Below are positions 16,878-23,721 of a stretch of 64,000 nt of DNA, piece after piece. The notes beneath the pieces are model-generated. The model saw only the letters and a list, made by a program, of their open reading frames with translations, was not told where the DNA came from and ran no database searches. Positions within the stretch are counted from its first letter, which is position 1, and each line of letters opens with the position of its first letter. The position numbers and the translations under genes were made by a program. Source of the stretch: an uncultured Oscillospiraceae bacterium (GTDB lineage Bacteria > Bacillota > Clostridia > Oscillospirales > Oscillospiraceae); assembly GCA_910579775.1 (NCBI GenBank), contig CAJTUE010000010.1, forward strand, positions 9,562 to 73,561, read 5' to 3'.

Positions 16878-17930
16878 CTAGAAGTCCTCCTTTCGCTCGC
16901 TGGGGAGCTGGTTTCGTTCAAACAGCTGGGTCAGGCCACGGGCCAGATATTGGAGCCGGGCCAGGATGGAGGCGTAATCCATGCGGGTGGGACCCACCAC
17001 GCCGATGACCCCCTGGGCGCCGCCGCCCATATCATAGGTGGCCAGGACCACGCTGGAGTCCTTCAGTGCCTCGTGGACGTTTTCCGGGCCGATGAGGACG
17101 CTGGTGCCTTGGGCCTGGGGGAGTGGAAAGGCCCCCAGATTTTCCGCCTGGGCCAGATAGGTCATCAGCGGCTGGGCCCGGGAGAGATCCTGATACTCGG
17201 GGTGGGACAGGAGATTGTCGATGCCCGCGGTGTGAACGCAGCGGCTCTGCTGTTCCTCCAGCACCTCCATGGCGAAGGAGACCACCAGAGAGATGAGCTC
17301 CATGGCCTCCCGTGCCGCTTGGGCGGCCATGTGGGCCAGCTGTGGGGTCATCTGGTCCAGGGTAAGGCCGGTGAAGGAGGCGTTTAAGAGGGTGGAGAGC
17401 ATCTGGAGCTGACTCTCGGTGAGCTCATAGGAGAGGCGGAAGAGCTTGTTGGAAACGGTGTTTTGGTCGGTCATGACCACGGCGATGAAGGCGTTTTGGT
17501 CCACCATCAAAAGATCGAAGCGGCGGATGGTCACCTGCCGCGCGCCGCTGGTCAGGGCGAAGGCGGGGTAACGGGTGAGGCGGGAGACAATACGTCCGGC
17601 CTCGTCGATCACCCGGTCCAGCTCCCGCATCTTCAGGTGCAGGGCCTGGTTGAGCCGTTCGGTCTCCTGTACGCTCAGCCGGTGCTCCTCCATCAGGTCG
17701 TTGACGTAGAAGCGGTACCCCCGGGGGGCGGGGATGCGCCCGGCGGAGGTGTGGGGCTGCTCCAAGAGGCCCAGGGCCTCCAGGTCGGCCATCTCGTTGC
17801 GGATGGTGGCCGAGGAGACGTTCAGCCCTGAACGCTCCATGATGAGCTTGGAGCCCACCGGCTCGGCGGTGTCGATATACGTCTCGATGACCGCCCGGAG
17901 AATGCGTTTTTTGCGGTCGGATAAGTCCAT
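16878..17930 (-). CDS. hrcA: Heat-inducible repressor HrcA
   Basis: Represses class I heat-shock genes by binding CIRCE; GroEL normally sets its activity. The N-terminal winged helix is clear (LSDRKKRILRAVIETYIDTA, GLNVSSATIRNEMADLEALG), followed by HTSAGRIPAPRGYRFYVNDL and a C-terminal GAF-like domain. I start at the ATG with first base 17930, because the upstream in-frame codons (MKEVTV) contain its ribosome binding site aaggaggtgacc. The product has 350 residues, normal for the family. It is the first gene of hrcA-grpE-dnaK-dnaJ and has a perfect CIRCE in its leader, so it is autoregulated. Confidence 0.96.
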   Translation of the reverse strand: MDLSDRKKRILRAVIETYIDTAEPVGSKLIMERSGLNVSSATIRNEMADLEALGLLEQPHTSAGRIPAPRGYRFYVNDLMEEHRLSVQETERLNQALHLKMRELDRVIDEAGRIVSRLTRYPAFALTSGARQVTIRRFDLLMVDQNAFIAVVMTDQNTVSNKLFRLSYELTESQLQMLSTLLNASFTGLTLDQMTPQLAHMAAQAAREAMELISLVVSFAMEVLEEQQSRCVHTAGIDNLLSHPEYQDLSRAQPLMTYLAQAENLGAFPLPQAQGTSVLIGPENVHEALKDSSVVLATYDMGGGAQGVIGVVGPTRMDYASILARLQYLARGLTQLFERNQLPSERKEDF

Positions 17931-18065
17931 GACGGTCACCTCCTTCATGCTGTTTGGGCCGGCGAACCCGGCCCTCTGCAAATTCTCGGCCTGACGGCCT
18001 CAAATTTACGCGCCTGCTGGCGCGTCCTCGCTCTCGTGGGTGCCCTCCGCTGCGAATACCAGCGG

Positions 18066-18092
18066 TTAGCACTCGCGTTTCCTGAGTGCTAA
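18066..18092 (-). promoter_or_regulatory. CIRCE operator
   Basis: TTAGCACTC-N9-GAGTGCTAA, a perfect match to the CIRCE consensus, lies between the promoter -10 and hrcA. HrcA bound here would block the heat-shock operon. Confidence 0.98.
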
Positions 18093-18096
18093 CGCC

Positions 18097-18125
18097 ATGC
18101 TACCACCAGTTGGGGGAATTGTCAA
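18097..18125 (-). promoter_or_regulatory. Vegetative promoter of the heat-shock operon
   Basis: Read on the minus strand: TTGACA (18120-18125), 17-bp spacer, TAGCAT (18097-18102). CIRCE begins four bases downstream of the -10, so it overlaps the transcription start. Confidence 0.85.
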
Positions 18126-18164
18126 TAGTTTCGGTTGTAAATTAAATGTGAATACGCGGGGAGG

Positions 18165-18196
18165 GCAAAAAAGGACGCTCCCATGGGAGCGTCCTT
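18165..18196 (-). terminator. Terminator of the ferritin gene
   Basis: A 26-bp perfect palindrome (arms aaggacgctccca / tgggagcgtcctt) is followed on the minus strand by a T-run (plus-strand aaaaaa). Confidence 0.9.
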
Positions 18197-18216
18197 CGGA
18201 TGTTTGGGATGACGGA

Positions 18217-18729
18217 TCAGTCCAGCACCAGAGAGGGGGCGGAGTAGACCCGGCCGGCCAGCTCCTGGTTGAGGAGGTAGAGGCCCCGGGCATCGTCGCC
18301 AAAGAGCTCCATCTTGGTGATGAGGTCGGTGGAGTTCTTCTCCTCCTCCCCCTGCTCCTTGATGAACCAATCAAGGAACTGGGTGGTGCGGAAGTCGCTG
18401 GCCTTGACGGCGGCGGCGTAGATGGCGTTGATGAGGCTGGTGACGTAGCGCTCATGCTCCAGTCCGGCCTTCAGGGGGTCCAGCAGGGTGGCGAAGGTCT
18501 TGTCCGGCTTGGCGATGGCGCCCAGAGTTACGTCCTGGTCGTTGTTGTGGAGGTAGCGGTACATGAGCATGGCGTGGTCCTGCTCCTCCTTGGCCTGGAT
18601 CTCATACCAGTTGGCGAAGCCGTCCAGCCCCTTCTTGGAGTAGAAGTTGGCCATATCCAAATAGAGATAGGCGGAATATAGCTCCTTGTTGATCTGGTCG
18701 TTGAGCAGCTCAAAAACGGTCTTATCCAT
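18217..18729 (-). CDS. Ferritin, FtnA-like, 170 aa
   Basis: A non-heme ferritin that oxidises Fe2+ and stores iron. The four-helix bundle carries the ferroxidase ligands: Glu in INKELYSAYLYLDMANFY, the ExxH in AKEEQDHAMLMYRYLH, and Glu/Gln in FLDWFIKEQGEEEKN. The pattern is that of prokaryotic FtnA, not of Dps or bacterioferritin (no heme Met site is evident). I start at the ATG with first base 18729; the longer frame upstream lacks a ribosome binding site. It is a single-gene transcript with its own terminator. No Fur box was recognised. Confidence 0.93.
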   Translation of the reverse strand: MDKTVFELLNDQINKELYSAYLYLDMANFYSKKGLDGFANWYEIQAKEEQDHAMLMYRYLHNNDQDVTLGAIAKPDKTFATLLDPLKAGLEHERYVTSLINAIYAAAVKASDFRTTQFLDWFIKEQGEEEKNSTDLITKMELFGDDARGLYLLNQELAGRVYSAPSLVLD

Positions 18730-18840
18730 AATAAAACACTCCTTTTCCACAGGCGTTTGCCTTGCTGGGAGAAAGTATAGCACATGGGTGGAGAATGTCA
18801 AGAGGACAAGGGGCGAGAAGAGACCTTGCACCGCCGTGGA

Positions 18841-19401
18841 TCAGATCAGCTCGCTTTTTTTCATGGCCCGCTTGAGGGGCGGGGCGACGACGGCGGTGAA
18901 GATCACCTTGACCGCCTCGCCGGGGAGATAGATGAGGCACCCGGTCTTGACCACCGTCCAGACGTCCAGGCCCTTGCCCATGTAAACGTTCAGGATCAGA
19001 CCCATATAGGGGGTACCGATGAGATACCCCGCTAAGATCCCCGCCCCTGCCGCCAGAGCGGTGCGCAGGGGAGAGGTGGAGTCCCCCAGCACCCACGCGC
19101 TCACCGCCGCCGTGAGGGGGAAGCCCAGGAGAAAACCGAAGCTGGGCTGGAAAATGTACCCCGGTCCGCCGCCCTGGGTGAAGATGGGCAGACCAACGAG
19201 CCCCAGGACCAGGTACACCGCCTGAGACGCCGCTCCCCATTTTGCCCCCAGCAGAATGCCCGCCAGAGCGGCCATCATGGTCTGGAGAGTGATGAAGGTA
19301 AAGCCCAGAGGGACCTTGAAGAAGCCGCACACGGCGGTGAGGGCGGCGAAAGCCCCGGTCAAAACCAGGGGACGGAGGTAAGAACGCTGTTTAGTAGACA
19401 T
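18841..19401 (-). CDS. bioY: Biotin transporter BioY (ECF S-component)
   Basis: Substrate-binding S-component of an energy-coupling-factor transporter, 186 residues with six hydrophobic segments. Signatures: VPLGFTFITLQTMMAALAG, LGLVGLPIFTQGGGPGYIF, PSFGFLLGFP and the late IYLPGEAVKVIFT. It binds biotin with high affinity; the EcfA/A'/T module is not in this window, so it presumably uses a shared module encoded elsewhere. It is divergent from birA, and both genes read out from a region with two BirA operators, so biotin should repress it. The Lys-rich end (LKRAMKKSELI) is cytoplasmic. Confidence 0.94.
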   Translation of the reverse strand: MSTKQRSYLRPLVLTGAFAALTAVCGFFKVPLGFTFITLQTMMAALAGILLGAKWGAASQAVYLVLGLVGLPIFTQGGGPGYIFQPSFGFLLGFPLTAAVSAWVLGDSTSPLRTALAAGAGILAGYLIGTPYMGLILNVYMGKGLDVWTVVKTGCLIYLPGEAVKVIFTAVVAPPLKRAMKKSELI

Positions 19402-19404
19402 AAC

Positions 19405-19437
19405 TTGTAAACCTTCTTTCTATAGATTGGTTGACAA
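19405..19437. promoter_or_regulatory. BirA operator 1 (bioY-proximal)
   Basis: TTGTAAACC-N15-GGTTGACAA, the inverted-repeat format of BirA boxes in Firmicutes. It lies just downstream of the bioY promoter -10 and a few bases ahead of the bioY start. Confidence 0.88.
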
Positions 19438-19442
19438 TAGTG

Positions 19443-19471
19443 AGTATACCACAGGCGGAACAGCTTGTAAA
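19443..19471 (-). promoter_or_regulatory. bioY promoter
   Basis: On the minus strand, TTTACA (19466-19471) and TATACT (19443-19448) are spaced by 17 bp. The -35 lies inside BirA operator 2 and operator 1 starts just after the -10, so two bound repressors would cover the promoter. Confidence 0.75.
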
Positions 19472-19497
19472 CCCTGTTTTTGGTCCTTGGTTGACAA
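19465..19497. promoter_or_regulatory. BirA operator 2 (birA-proximal)
   Basis: TTGTAAACC-N15-GGTTGACAA, with both 9-bp arms identical to operator 1. It overlaps the -35 elements of both the bioY and birA promoters. Confidence 0.88.
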
Positions 19498-19520
19498 GTA
19501 GAGGCGGGATGGGGTAAACT
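19491..19520 (+). promoter_or_regulatory. birA promoter
   Basis: TTGACA (19491-19496), 18-bp spacer, TAAACT (19515-19520), about 25 bases before the birA start codon. The -35 lies within BirA operator 2, so birA should repress itself. Confidence 0.7.
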
Positions 19521-19544
19521 GGGAGCGCAAAGGTGGGAGGACAT

Positions 19545-20525
19545 ATGCTGAAAAACGATGTGTTGGCGGCGCTGAAGCGCGCAGAACGTTCCGTGTCCGG
19601 CGCGGAGCTGAGCAAGACGCTGGGAGTGAGCCGGGCGGCGGTCTGGAAGGCGGTGGAGAGCCTGCGCAAGGAGGGCTATGAGATCGAGGCCCAGAGCGCG
19701 GTGGGCTATCGTCTGACAGCAGAGCCTGACCGGCTGGATCCCGCCGAGCTGCGGCGGGACAGCGGTGTGGTGGGGCGGGAGGTCTTGTGTCTGGACACGG
19801 TGGACTCCACCAACGATGAGGTCAAGCGCCGGGCCATGGCCGGGGCGGCGCCGGGGCTGGTGGTCACCGCCGAGGCGCAGACGGCGGGGAAGGGCCGCCG
19901 GGGGCGGGGGTTCCAGTCCCTGGCGGGAAAGGGGCTGTACCTCTCCGTGTTCTTAAAGCCCGACGCGCCTTTGGAGCAGCTCAGCCAGCTGACGGCGTGG
20001 TCGGCGGTGGCCGTCTGCCGGGCCATTGAGTCGGTTTGCTCGGTGAAGCCTCAGATCAAGTGGCCCAACGATGTTTTGGCGGAGGGGAAAAAGCTCTGCG
20101 GCATCCTCACCGAAATGGGGATGGAGGCGGAGACCGGAGCCTTGGGCTATGTGGTGGTGGGTATGGGGACCAACGTGTCTCAGACCCGGGAGGACTTTGG
20201 GCCTGAGCTGGAGGGGATCGCTACCTCTTTGAAGATCTTAGGGGCGGAGGTCACCCGGCGGGCGCTGGCCCTGGCCCTGATCGCCCAACTGGAACGGCTG
20301 AACGCTGACTTTCCCCATGGCCGAGAGGCCTATCTGGCGGAGTATGAGAGGCGGTGCATTACCCTGGGCCGGGAGGTCAAGCTTATCCGCCCGGACGGGG
20401 AGGAACAGGTGACCGCCCAGGGGCTGACCGAGGACTTTCGGCTGGTGGTGTGCCGGGGAGACGGGAGTGTGAAGACCGTGTCCTCCGGGGAAGTGTCCGT
20501 CCGGGGCGTGCTGGGCTATCAATAA
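19545..20525 (+). CDS. birA: Biotin-protein ligase / biotin repressor BirA
   Basis: Group II bifunctional BirA, 326 residues. The N-terminal winged helix (GAELSKTLGVSRAAVWKAVE) binds bio operators. The central ligase domain makes biotinyl-AMP and biotinylates carboxylases, with the biotin/ATP loop in AGKGRRGRGFQS, then KWPNDVLAEGKKLCGILTE and VVVGMGTNVSQ. A small C-terminal SH3-like domain follows. I start at ATG 19545, after gtgggaggacat, not the upstream ATG of the longer frame. It is divergent from bioY, with two operators in the gap, so the same protein senses biotin and controls uptake. Confidence 0.95.
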   Translation: MLKNDVLAALKRAERSVSGAELSKTLGVSRAAVWKAVESLRKEGYEIEAQSAVGYRLTAEPDRLDPAELRRDSGVVGREVLCLDTVDSTNDEVKRRAMAGAAPGLVVTAEAQTAGKGRRGRGFQSLAGKGLYLSVFLKPDAPLEQLSQLTAWSAVAVCRAIESVCSVKPQIKWPNDVLAEGKKLCGILTEMGMEAETGALGYVVVGMGTNVSQTREDFGPELEGIATSLKILGAEVTRRALALALIAQLERLNADFPHGREAYLAEYERRCITLGREVKLIRPDGEEQVTAQGLTEDFRLVVCRGDGSVKTVSSGEVSVRGVLGYQ

Positions 20526-20591
20526 AATTTTTCCGCCCCATGCAGCATTTGGCGGAGCTCATACGTCAAATAAATGTCAGGAGGTGAAGAG

Positions 20592-21035
20592 ATGGATTGG
20601 GAGATCTTTGTCAGGACCCATGCCAATGGCCTGTTCCGCACGGCTCTGGCCATTTTAGGTGACCACGCCGAGGCGGAGGATGCAGTCCAGGACACGTTTT
20701 TGAAGTATCTGGAGAAAGCGCCCAAGGACGTGGCCAACCCCGGCGGGTGGCTGACGCGGGTGCTGGTCAACGGCTGCAAGAGCCGTCTGCGGCTCAAATG
20801 GCGGCAGGTGACGGCCCTGCCCGAGGACCTGGCGGCCACGGGGCCGGAGCGCGCGGAGCTGGAAGAGCTTTGGCAGCTGCCCCCCAAGGACCGGGCGGTG
20901 ATCCACCTCTTTTACTACGAGGGGTATTCTACCGCGGAGATCGCCGCCATGACCGGGGAGAAGGAGGGAACGGTTCGTTCCCGCATGTCCCGGGCCAGGG
21001 GGAAGCTACGCACCCTGCTGGAAGACGCTGTGTGA
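20592..21035 (+). CDS. ECF-type RNA polymerase sigma factor, 147 aa
   Basis: Region 2 is visible in HAEAEDAVQDTFLKYLEKAP and VANPGGWLTRVLVNGCKSRL. Region 4 is in LPPKDRAVIHLFYYEGYSTAEIAAMTGEKEG and TVRSRMSRARGKLRTLLEDA (a typical sigma-70 r4 helix-turn-helix). The linker is short, as in extracytoplasmic-function sigma factors. The start is ATG 20592 within tcaggaggtgaagag. It is followed 15 bases later by a single-pass membrane protein that is the likely anti-sigma factor. The upstream sequence (tgcagc ... tacgtc, about 20541-20570) could be an autoregulated ECF promoter, but this is weak. Confidence 0.9.
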   Translation: MDWEIFVRTHANGLFRTALAILGDHAEAEDAVQDTFLKYLEKAPKDVANPGGWLTRVLVNGCKSRLRLKWRQVTALPEDLAATGPERAELEELWQLPPKDRAVIHLFYYEGYSTAEIAAMTGEKEGTVRSRMSRARGKLRTLLEDAV

Positions 21036-21050
21036 GGGGAGGGCAAACCG

Positions 21051-22607
21051 ATGAAGGATTATGAGCGTTATATGAGCCGCCAGCGGCTGTCCGAGACGGG
21101 CATGGCCCGGCTGGTGAGGCTGGAGACCGAGCGCCCCCAGCGGGGCGAGAGGACCGGAAAGCAAGGAACAGGCCGCTCCGGGTGGATGAAATACGCGGGG
21201 CTGGCGGCGTGCTTGGTCTTGGCCGTGGGACTGCTGGCCAAGCCCGTGATGCGGGGGCTGGGCCAAATCGCGGGGCTGTCCGCCACCGACGGGCCCGTGG
21301 AGGAGCTGTATTTCCATGAGGTGGACAGCGTCCCCTTTACCGACCAGGCCATCGCCGGGGGGATGGGACTGCACACCCTGGAGCCGGCGGAGGCCGCGGC
21401 TATTTTCGGCTCCTCCCCCGACGACTTCGTGGGCTTTTTGGAGACGGTGGGGCTTCAAAACTTTGATATGGAGTATTACGCTATCGACATGGCGCACTAT
21501 CCCTTGGACGTAGTACCCCAGGGAGACAGCGGCTACCGCTTTTTGATGAAGGGGGACTACCTCTCTCCCCGGGTCAAGCCGGACAACTGGGACGAGATCT
21601 CGGACATTCCCTGGGAGATGGCGGTGGCCGCGTCCAGTTTCTACCCCGCCAACGACGTGTGGCTGGAGATATGGGAGGGGCACAGCTATTTGGAGCAGGA
21701 AAACTGGGCCGCGCTGGAGACCCGCCCCTTCCACGGACACCAGGTGGCCGCCGCCCGGGACGCGAACACCGACTACTACGCCGCCGCAGCCTTTGATGTG
21801 GAGAGCGGCGGCAAGACCTACGGCGTGTTCTATTCGGTGGTCTCCTACGGCGAGGCCAACGCCCAGGAGCTGGTGACCAAAATGGTCTCCTATATCACCC
21901 AAAACGGGCTGTTCATCCAGGACCGGGCCGAGGCCCAGGTGAAGACCACGGGGCGGTATGTCATGGAGACAGATGTGGAGCCGCCGGTGGAGGGTATGCT
22001 GTACACGCCGGTGGTCAACTTCCGGGAGGACGGGAGCTGCGGGATTTTTGTGGACTACGTTTCGTCTCATATGTGTCAGAGCCGCTATCAGGTGGTGGGC
22101 GGCCAGGTGACAACGGACTGTAAACAGCACCACTATGTGTTTGATATCGTGGACGAAAACACTCTGCGGTTTGTGGGAGCGCAGTCCTCCGAGCCGGAGC
22201 GCTACGGCACCAGCCTGCCCAAGATCACCGACGGCGCGGTGTTCCAGTGGGAGGAGATCATCTACGATACGCCGCTGGATGACCAACGGGCGCAGTTGGA
22301 GGGAGACATCGTAGACGCCAAAGAGGGCGGCAATGTAAATGTATGGGTATGGGGCGACGGCACCCACCATTCCGAGCCGGAGCATCCTGTGGAGCCGACC
22401 CATCATGTAGAACCGACCCACCATCCGGAGCCGGAGCACAACGTGGAAGTGACGCACCACCCCGAACCGGAGCACTATTATGTGGAACCGACCCACCACC
22501 CGGAGCCGAGCCACCATATTGTTGGGATCACAGAGATCGACTGGACGGATGGACGGTGGATCGCGGATGACCAGTTTGTATCCAACCATCATTCCGACCA
22601 CCACTAA
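21051..22607 (+). CDS. Single-pass membrane protein with His-rich C-terminal repeats; candidate anti-sigma/sensor, 518 aa
   Basis: A short basic cytoplasmic N-terminus (about 46 residues) precedes one transmembrane helix (AGLAACLVLAVGLLA) and a large outside domain. Downstream of an ECF sigma gene, this layout fits a membrane anti-sigma factor, though the N-terminus is short for a sigma-binding domain. The last 90 residues hold a degenerate His/Glu/Pro repeat (THHPEPEH, THHVEPTHH, VEVTHHPEPEHY) and end NHHSDHH, a strong candidate for binding zinc, nickel or copper. The middle domain (FGSSPDDFVGFLETVGLQNF, EEIIYDTPLDDQ) is not recognised. Metal sensing is inferred from composition only. A strong terminator follows. 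Confidence 0.7.
   Translation: MKDYERYMSRQRLSETGMARLVRLETERPQRGERTGKQGTGRSGWMKYAGLAACLVLAVGLLAKPVMRGLGQIAGLSATDGPVEELYFHEVDSVPFTDQAIAGGMGLHTLEPAEAAAIFGSSPDDFVGFLETVGLQNFDMEYYAIDMAHYPLDVVPQGDSGYRFLMKGDYLSPRVKPDNWDEISDIPWEMAVAASSFYPANDVWLEIWEGHSYLEQENWAALETRPFHGHQVAAARDANTDYYAAAAFDVESGGKTYGVFYSVVSYGEANAQELVTKMVSYITQNGLFIQDRAEAQVKTTGRYVMETDVEPPVEGMLYTPVVNFREDGSCGIFVDYVSSHMCQSRYQVVGGQVTTDCKQHHYVFDIVDENTLRFVGAQSSEPERYGTSLPKITDGAVFQWEEIIYDTPLDDQRAQLEGDIVDAKEGGNVNVWVWGDGTHHSEPEHPVEPTHHVEPTHHPEPEHNVEVTHHPEPEHYYVEPTHHPEPSHHIVGITEIDWTDGRWIADDQFVSNHHSDHH
22350..22520 (+). repeat. His-Glu-Pro coding repeats
   Basis: Within the membrane protein's gene, a unit of about 8-10 codons (variants of THHPEPEH and VEPTHH) recurs at least six times with synonymous and missense changes. 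The codons for the pair His-His (caccac, caccat, catcat) dominate this stretch. Confidence 0.8.
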
Positions 22608-22618
22608 GACAAGAAAAT

Positions 22619-22650
22619 GGCCTCCGACGACTGTCGGAGGCCGTATTTTT
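22619..22650 (+). terminator. Terminator of the ECF sigma operon
   Basis: A 10-bp stem (ggcctccgac / gtcggaggcc) with loop gact is followed by gta and six T residues. The convergent small gene at 22667 ends just beyond it. Confidence 0.9.
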
Positions 22651-22666
22651 TAGCAGGGCTTCTCTC

Positions 22667-22807
22667 TTAGAACTTGTTCTCGGGAGTCTTGTGGCTCTCG
22701 GGAGCGTCCTTCTTCTTGTTCTCGGGATTCTGCTGATTGCTCTGGTTGGTGGGATTCTGCTGGTTCTTGTTCTGAGAGTTCTGCTTGTTCTGATTCTGAT
22801 CCTTCAT
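22667..22807 (-). CDS. Small Gln/Asn-rich hydrophilic protein, 46 aa
   Basis: Minus-strand ATG at 22807 follows gaaagaggtgagag at good spacing. The product reads MKDQNQNKQNSQNKNQQNPT and ends HKTPENKF; about half of its residues are Gln or Asn, with no hydrophobic core. It must be intrinsically disordered or a coat/spore-like low-complexity protein. Codons are consistent (aac, cag) and the ribosome binding site is strong, which supports translation. No family recognised; a small spore or stress protein is possible. It is too short for most gene callers. Confidence 0.7.
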   Translation of the reverse strand: MKDQNQNKQNSQNKNQQNPTNQSNQQNPENKKKDAPESHKTPENKF

Positions 22808-22888
22808 GTCTCTCACCTCTTTCCGCGTTTTTAGTATCACCGCGCCGCGGCGGTTTTATCCCATGTGAAAAAATTTCCACCAAAGGGG

Positions 22889-22918
22889 TTGCCTTTTGAC
22901 CACAAGATATGGTATACT
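22889..22918 (+). promoter_or_regulatory. nrdR promoter
   Basis: TTGCCT (22889-22894), 18-bp spacer, TATACT (22913-22918). No NrdR box pair was recognised next to it. Confidence 0.55.
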
Positions 22919-22980
22919 GCTGGGTGTTGATTTACATAATTCCGCTTCCGACAGGATCGGAACGAAGGAGCGATACAGAT

Positions 22981-23436
22981 ATGAAGTGTCCATTTTGCGG
23001 CAACCCTGAGAGCAAGGTCATCGATTCCCGTCCCACCGACGAGGGGGACAGCATCCGCCGCCGCCGGGAGTGTCTGGTGTGCCGCAAGCGCTTCACCACC
23101 TACGAGACCATCGAGCGGGTACCCATCGTGGTCATCAAGAAGGACGGCTCCCGCCAGTCCTTTGACCGCAACAAGCTCATTGGGTCTATGCTGAAATCTT
23201 GCGAGAAGCGCAGCGTGCCTCTGAGCACTTTGGAGGCTATCGCCGACGAGATCGAGCTGGCCCTGCAAAACGACATGGCCAAGGAGGTCAAGTCCAGCGA
23301 CATCGGCAACATGGTCATGGAAAAGCTCAAAGGGGTGGACGAGGTGGCCTACGTCCGCTTTGCATCGGTCTACCGCCAGTTCAAGGACATCAACTCCTTC
23401 CGCAAGGAGCTGAATAAGCTGTTTAAGGAGAAGTAA
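22981..23436 (+). CDS. nrdR: Transcriptional repressor NrdR
   Basis: Zinc-ribbon/ATP-cone repressor of ribonucleotide reductase genes, 151 residues. The N-terminus starts MKCPFCGNPESKVIDSRPT, and the second Cys pair is in ECLVCRKRFTTYE, giving a four-Cys zinc ribbon. The ATP-cone domain (residues about 50-140) begins VVIKKDGSRQSFDRNKLIGS. I start at ATG 22981 because the zinc ribbon is always N-terminal; the longer upstream frame is not needed. It is monocistronic with its own promoter; no nrd gene is in the window. Confidence 0.96.
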   Translation: MKCPFCGNPESKVIDSRPTDEGDSIRRRRECLVCRKRFTTYETIERVPIVVIKKDGSRQSFDRNKLIGSMLKSCEKRSVPLSTLEAIADEIELALQNDMAKEVKSSDIGNMVMEKLKGVDEVAYVRFASVYRQFKDINSFRKELNKLFKEK

Positions 23437-23437
23437 G

Positions 23438-23493
23438 GGCGGACCTGCGTGTCCGCCCGCGTTTCGGGCGCACACATAGGTGCGCCCCTACAT
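23438..23493. repeat. GC-rich palindromic repeat after nrdR
   Basis: Two palindromes side by side, gggcggacctgcgtgtccgccc and gggcgcacacataggtgcgccc, followed by ctac, the same gcccctac edge as other repeats in the window. It may also act as a transcription stop or stability hairpin for nrdR. Confidence 0.7.
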
Positions 23494-23552
23494 TCTGGAA
23501 TTGCGTTTCATATTTTCGCCGTAGGGCACGATGATTCGCCGCGCCGCACCCT

Positions 23553-23597
23553 TTGAATATACGGATTAATATTCATAATATAATGAATAATATACAT
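23553..23597 (+). promoter_or_regulatory. argG promoter region with ARG-box-like sites
   Basis: TTGAAT (23553-23558), 17-bp spacer and TAATAT (23576-23581), with TATAAT overlapping at 23579-23584. The same AT-rich stretch holds ARG-box-like sequence: cggattaatattca (23562-23575) and tgaataatatacat (23584-23597), close to TGAAT-N4-ATTCA. An ArgR dimer or hexamer here would cover the promoter. argR is not in the window. Confidence 0.55.
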
Positions 23598-23626
23598 TTC
23601 ATTGGTGAATATCACCGCTAAAATGA

Positions 23627-23671
23627 AATGCAAGAGGAATGTTTATGCAAATTTTCCTCTTGCATTTTTTT
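23627..23671 (+). terminator. Leader terminator/attenuator upstream of argG
   Basis: A 13-bp perfect stem (aatgcaagaggaa / ttcctcttgcatt) with a 14-base loop leads into seven T residues. It lies between the ARG-box promoter and the argG start at 23722, so transcription should often stop here. A weaker promoter, TTGCAT-17 bp-TAGACT, overlaps the 3' arm and could serve argG. Confidence 0.8.
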
Positions 23672-23721
23672 GCGTGGAGTGGTAGACTTAGGTCAACTTC
23701 GATACATAGGAGGTCTTACCC

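Noticed and set aside
22350..22520. CRISPR-like array in the His-rich repeats
   Set aside because: The repeats are in frame, vary by codon, have no constant spacer length and encode a continuous protein.
23571..23588. Inverted repeat attcat-N6-atgaat as a separate operator
   Set aside because: It is better explained as the inner halves of two neighbouring ARG-box-like sites.
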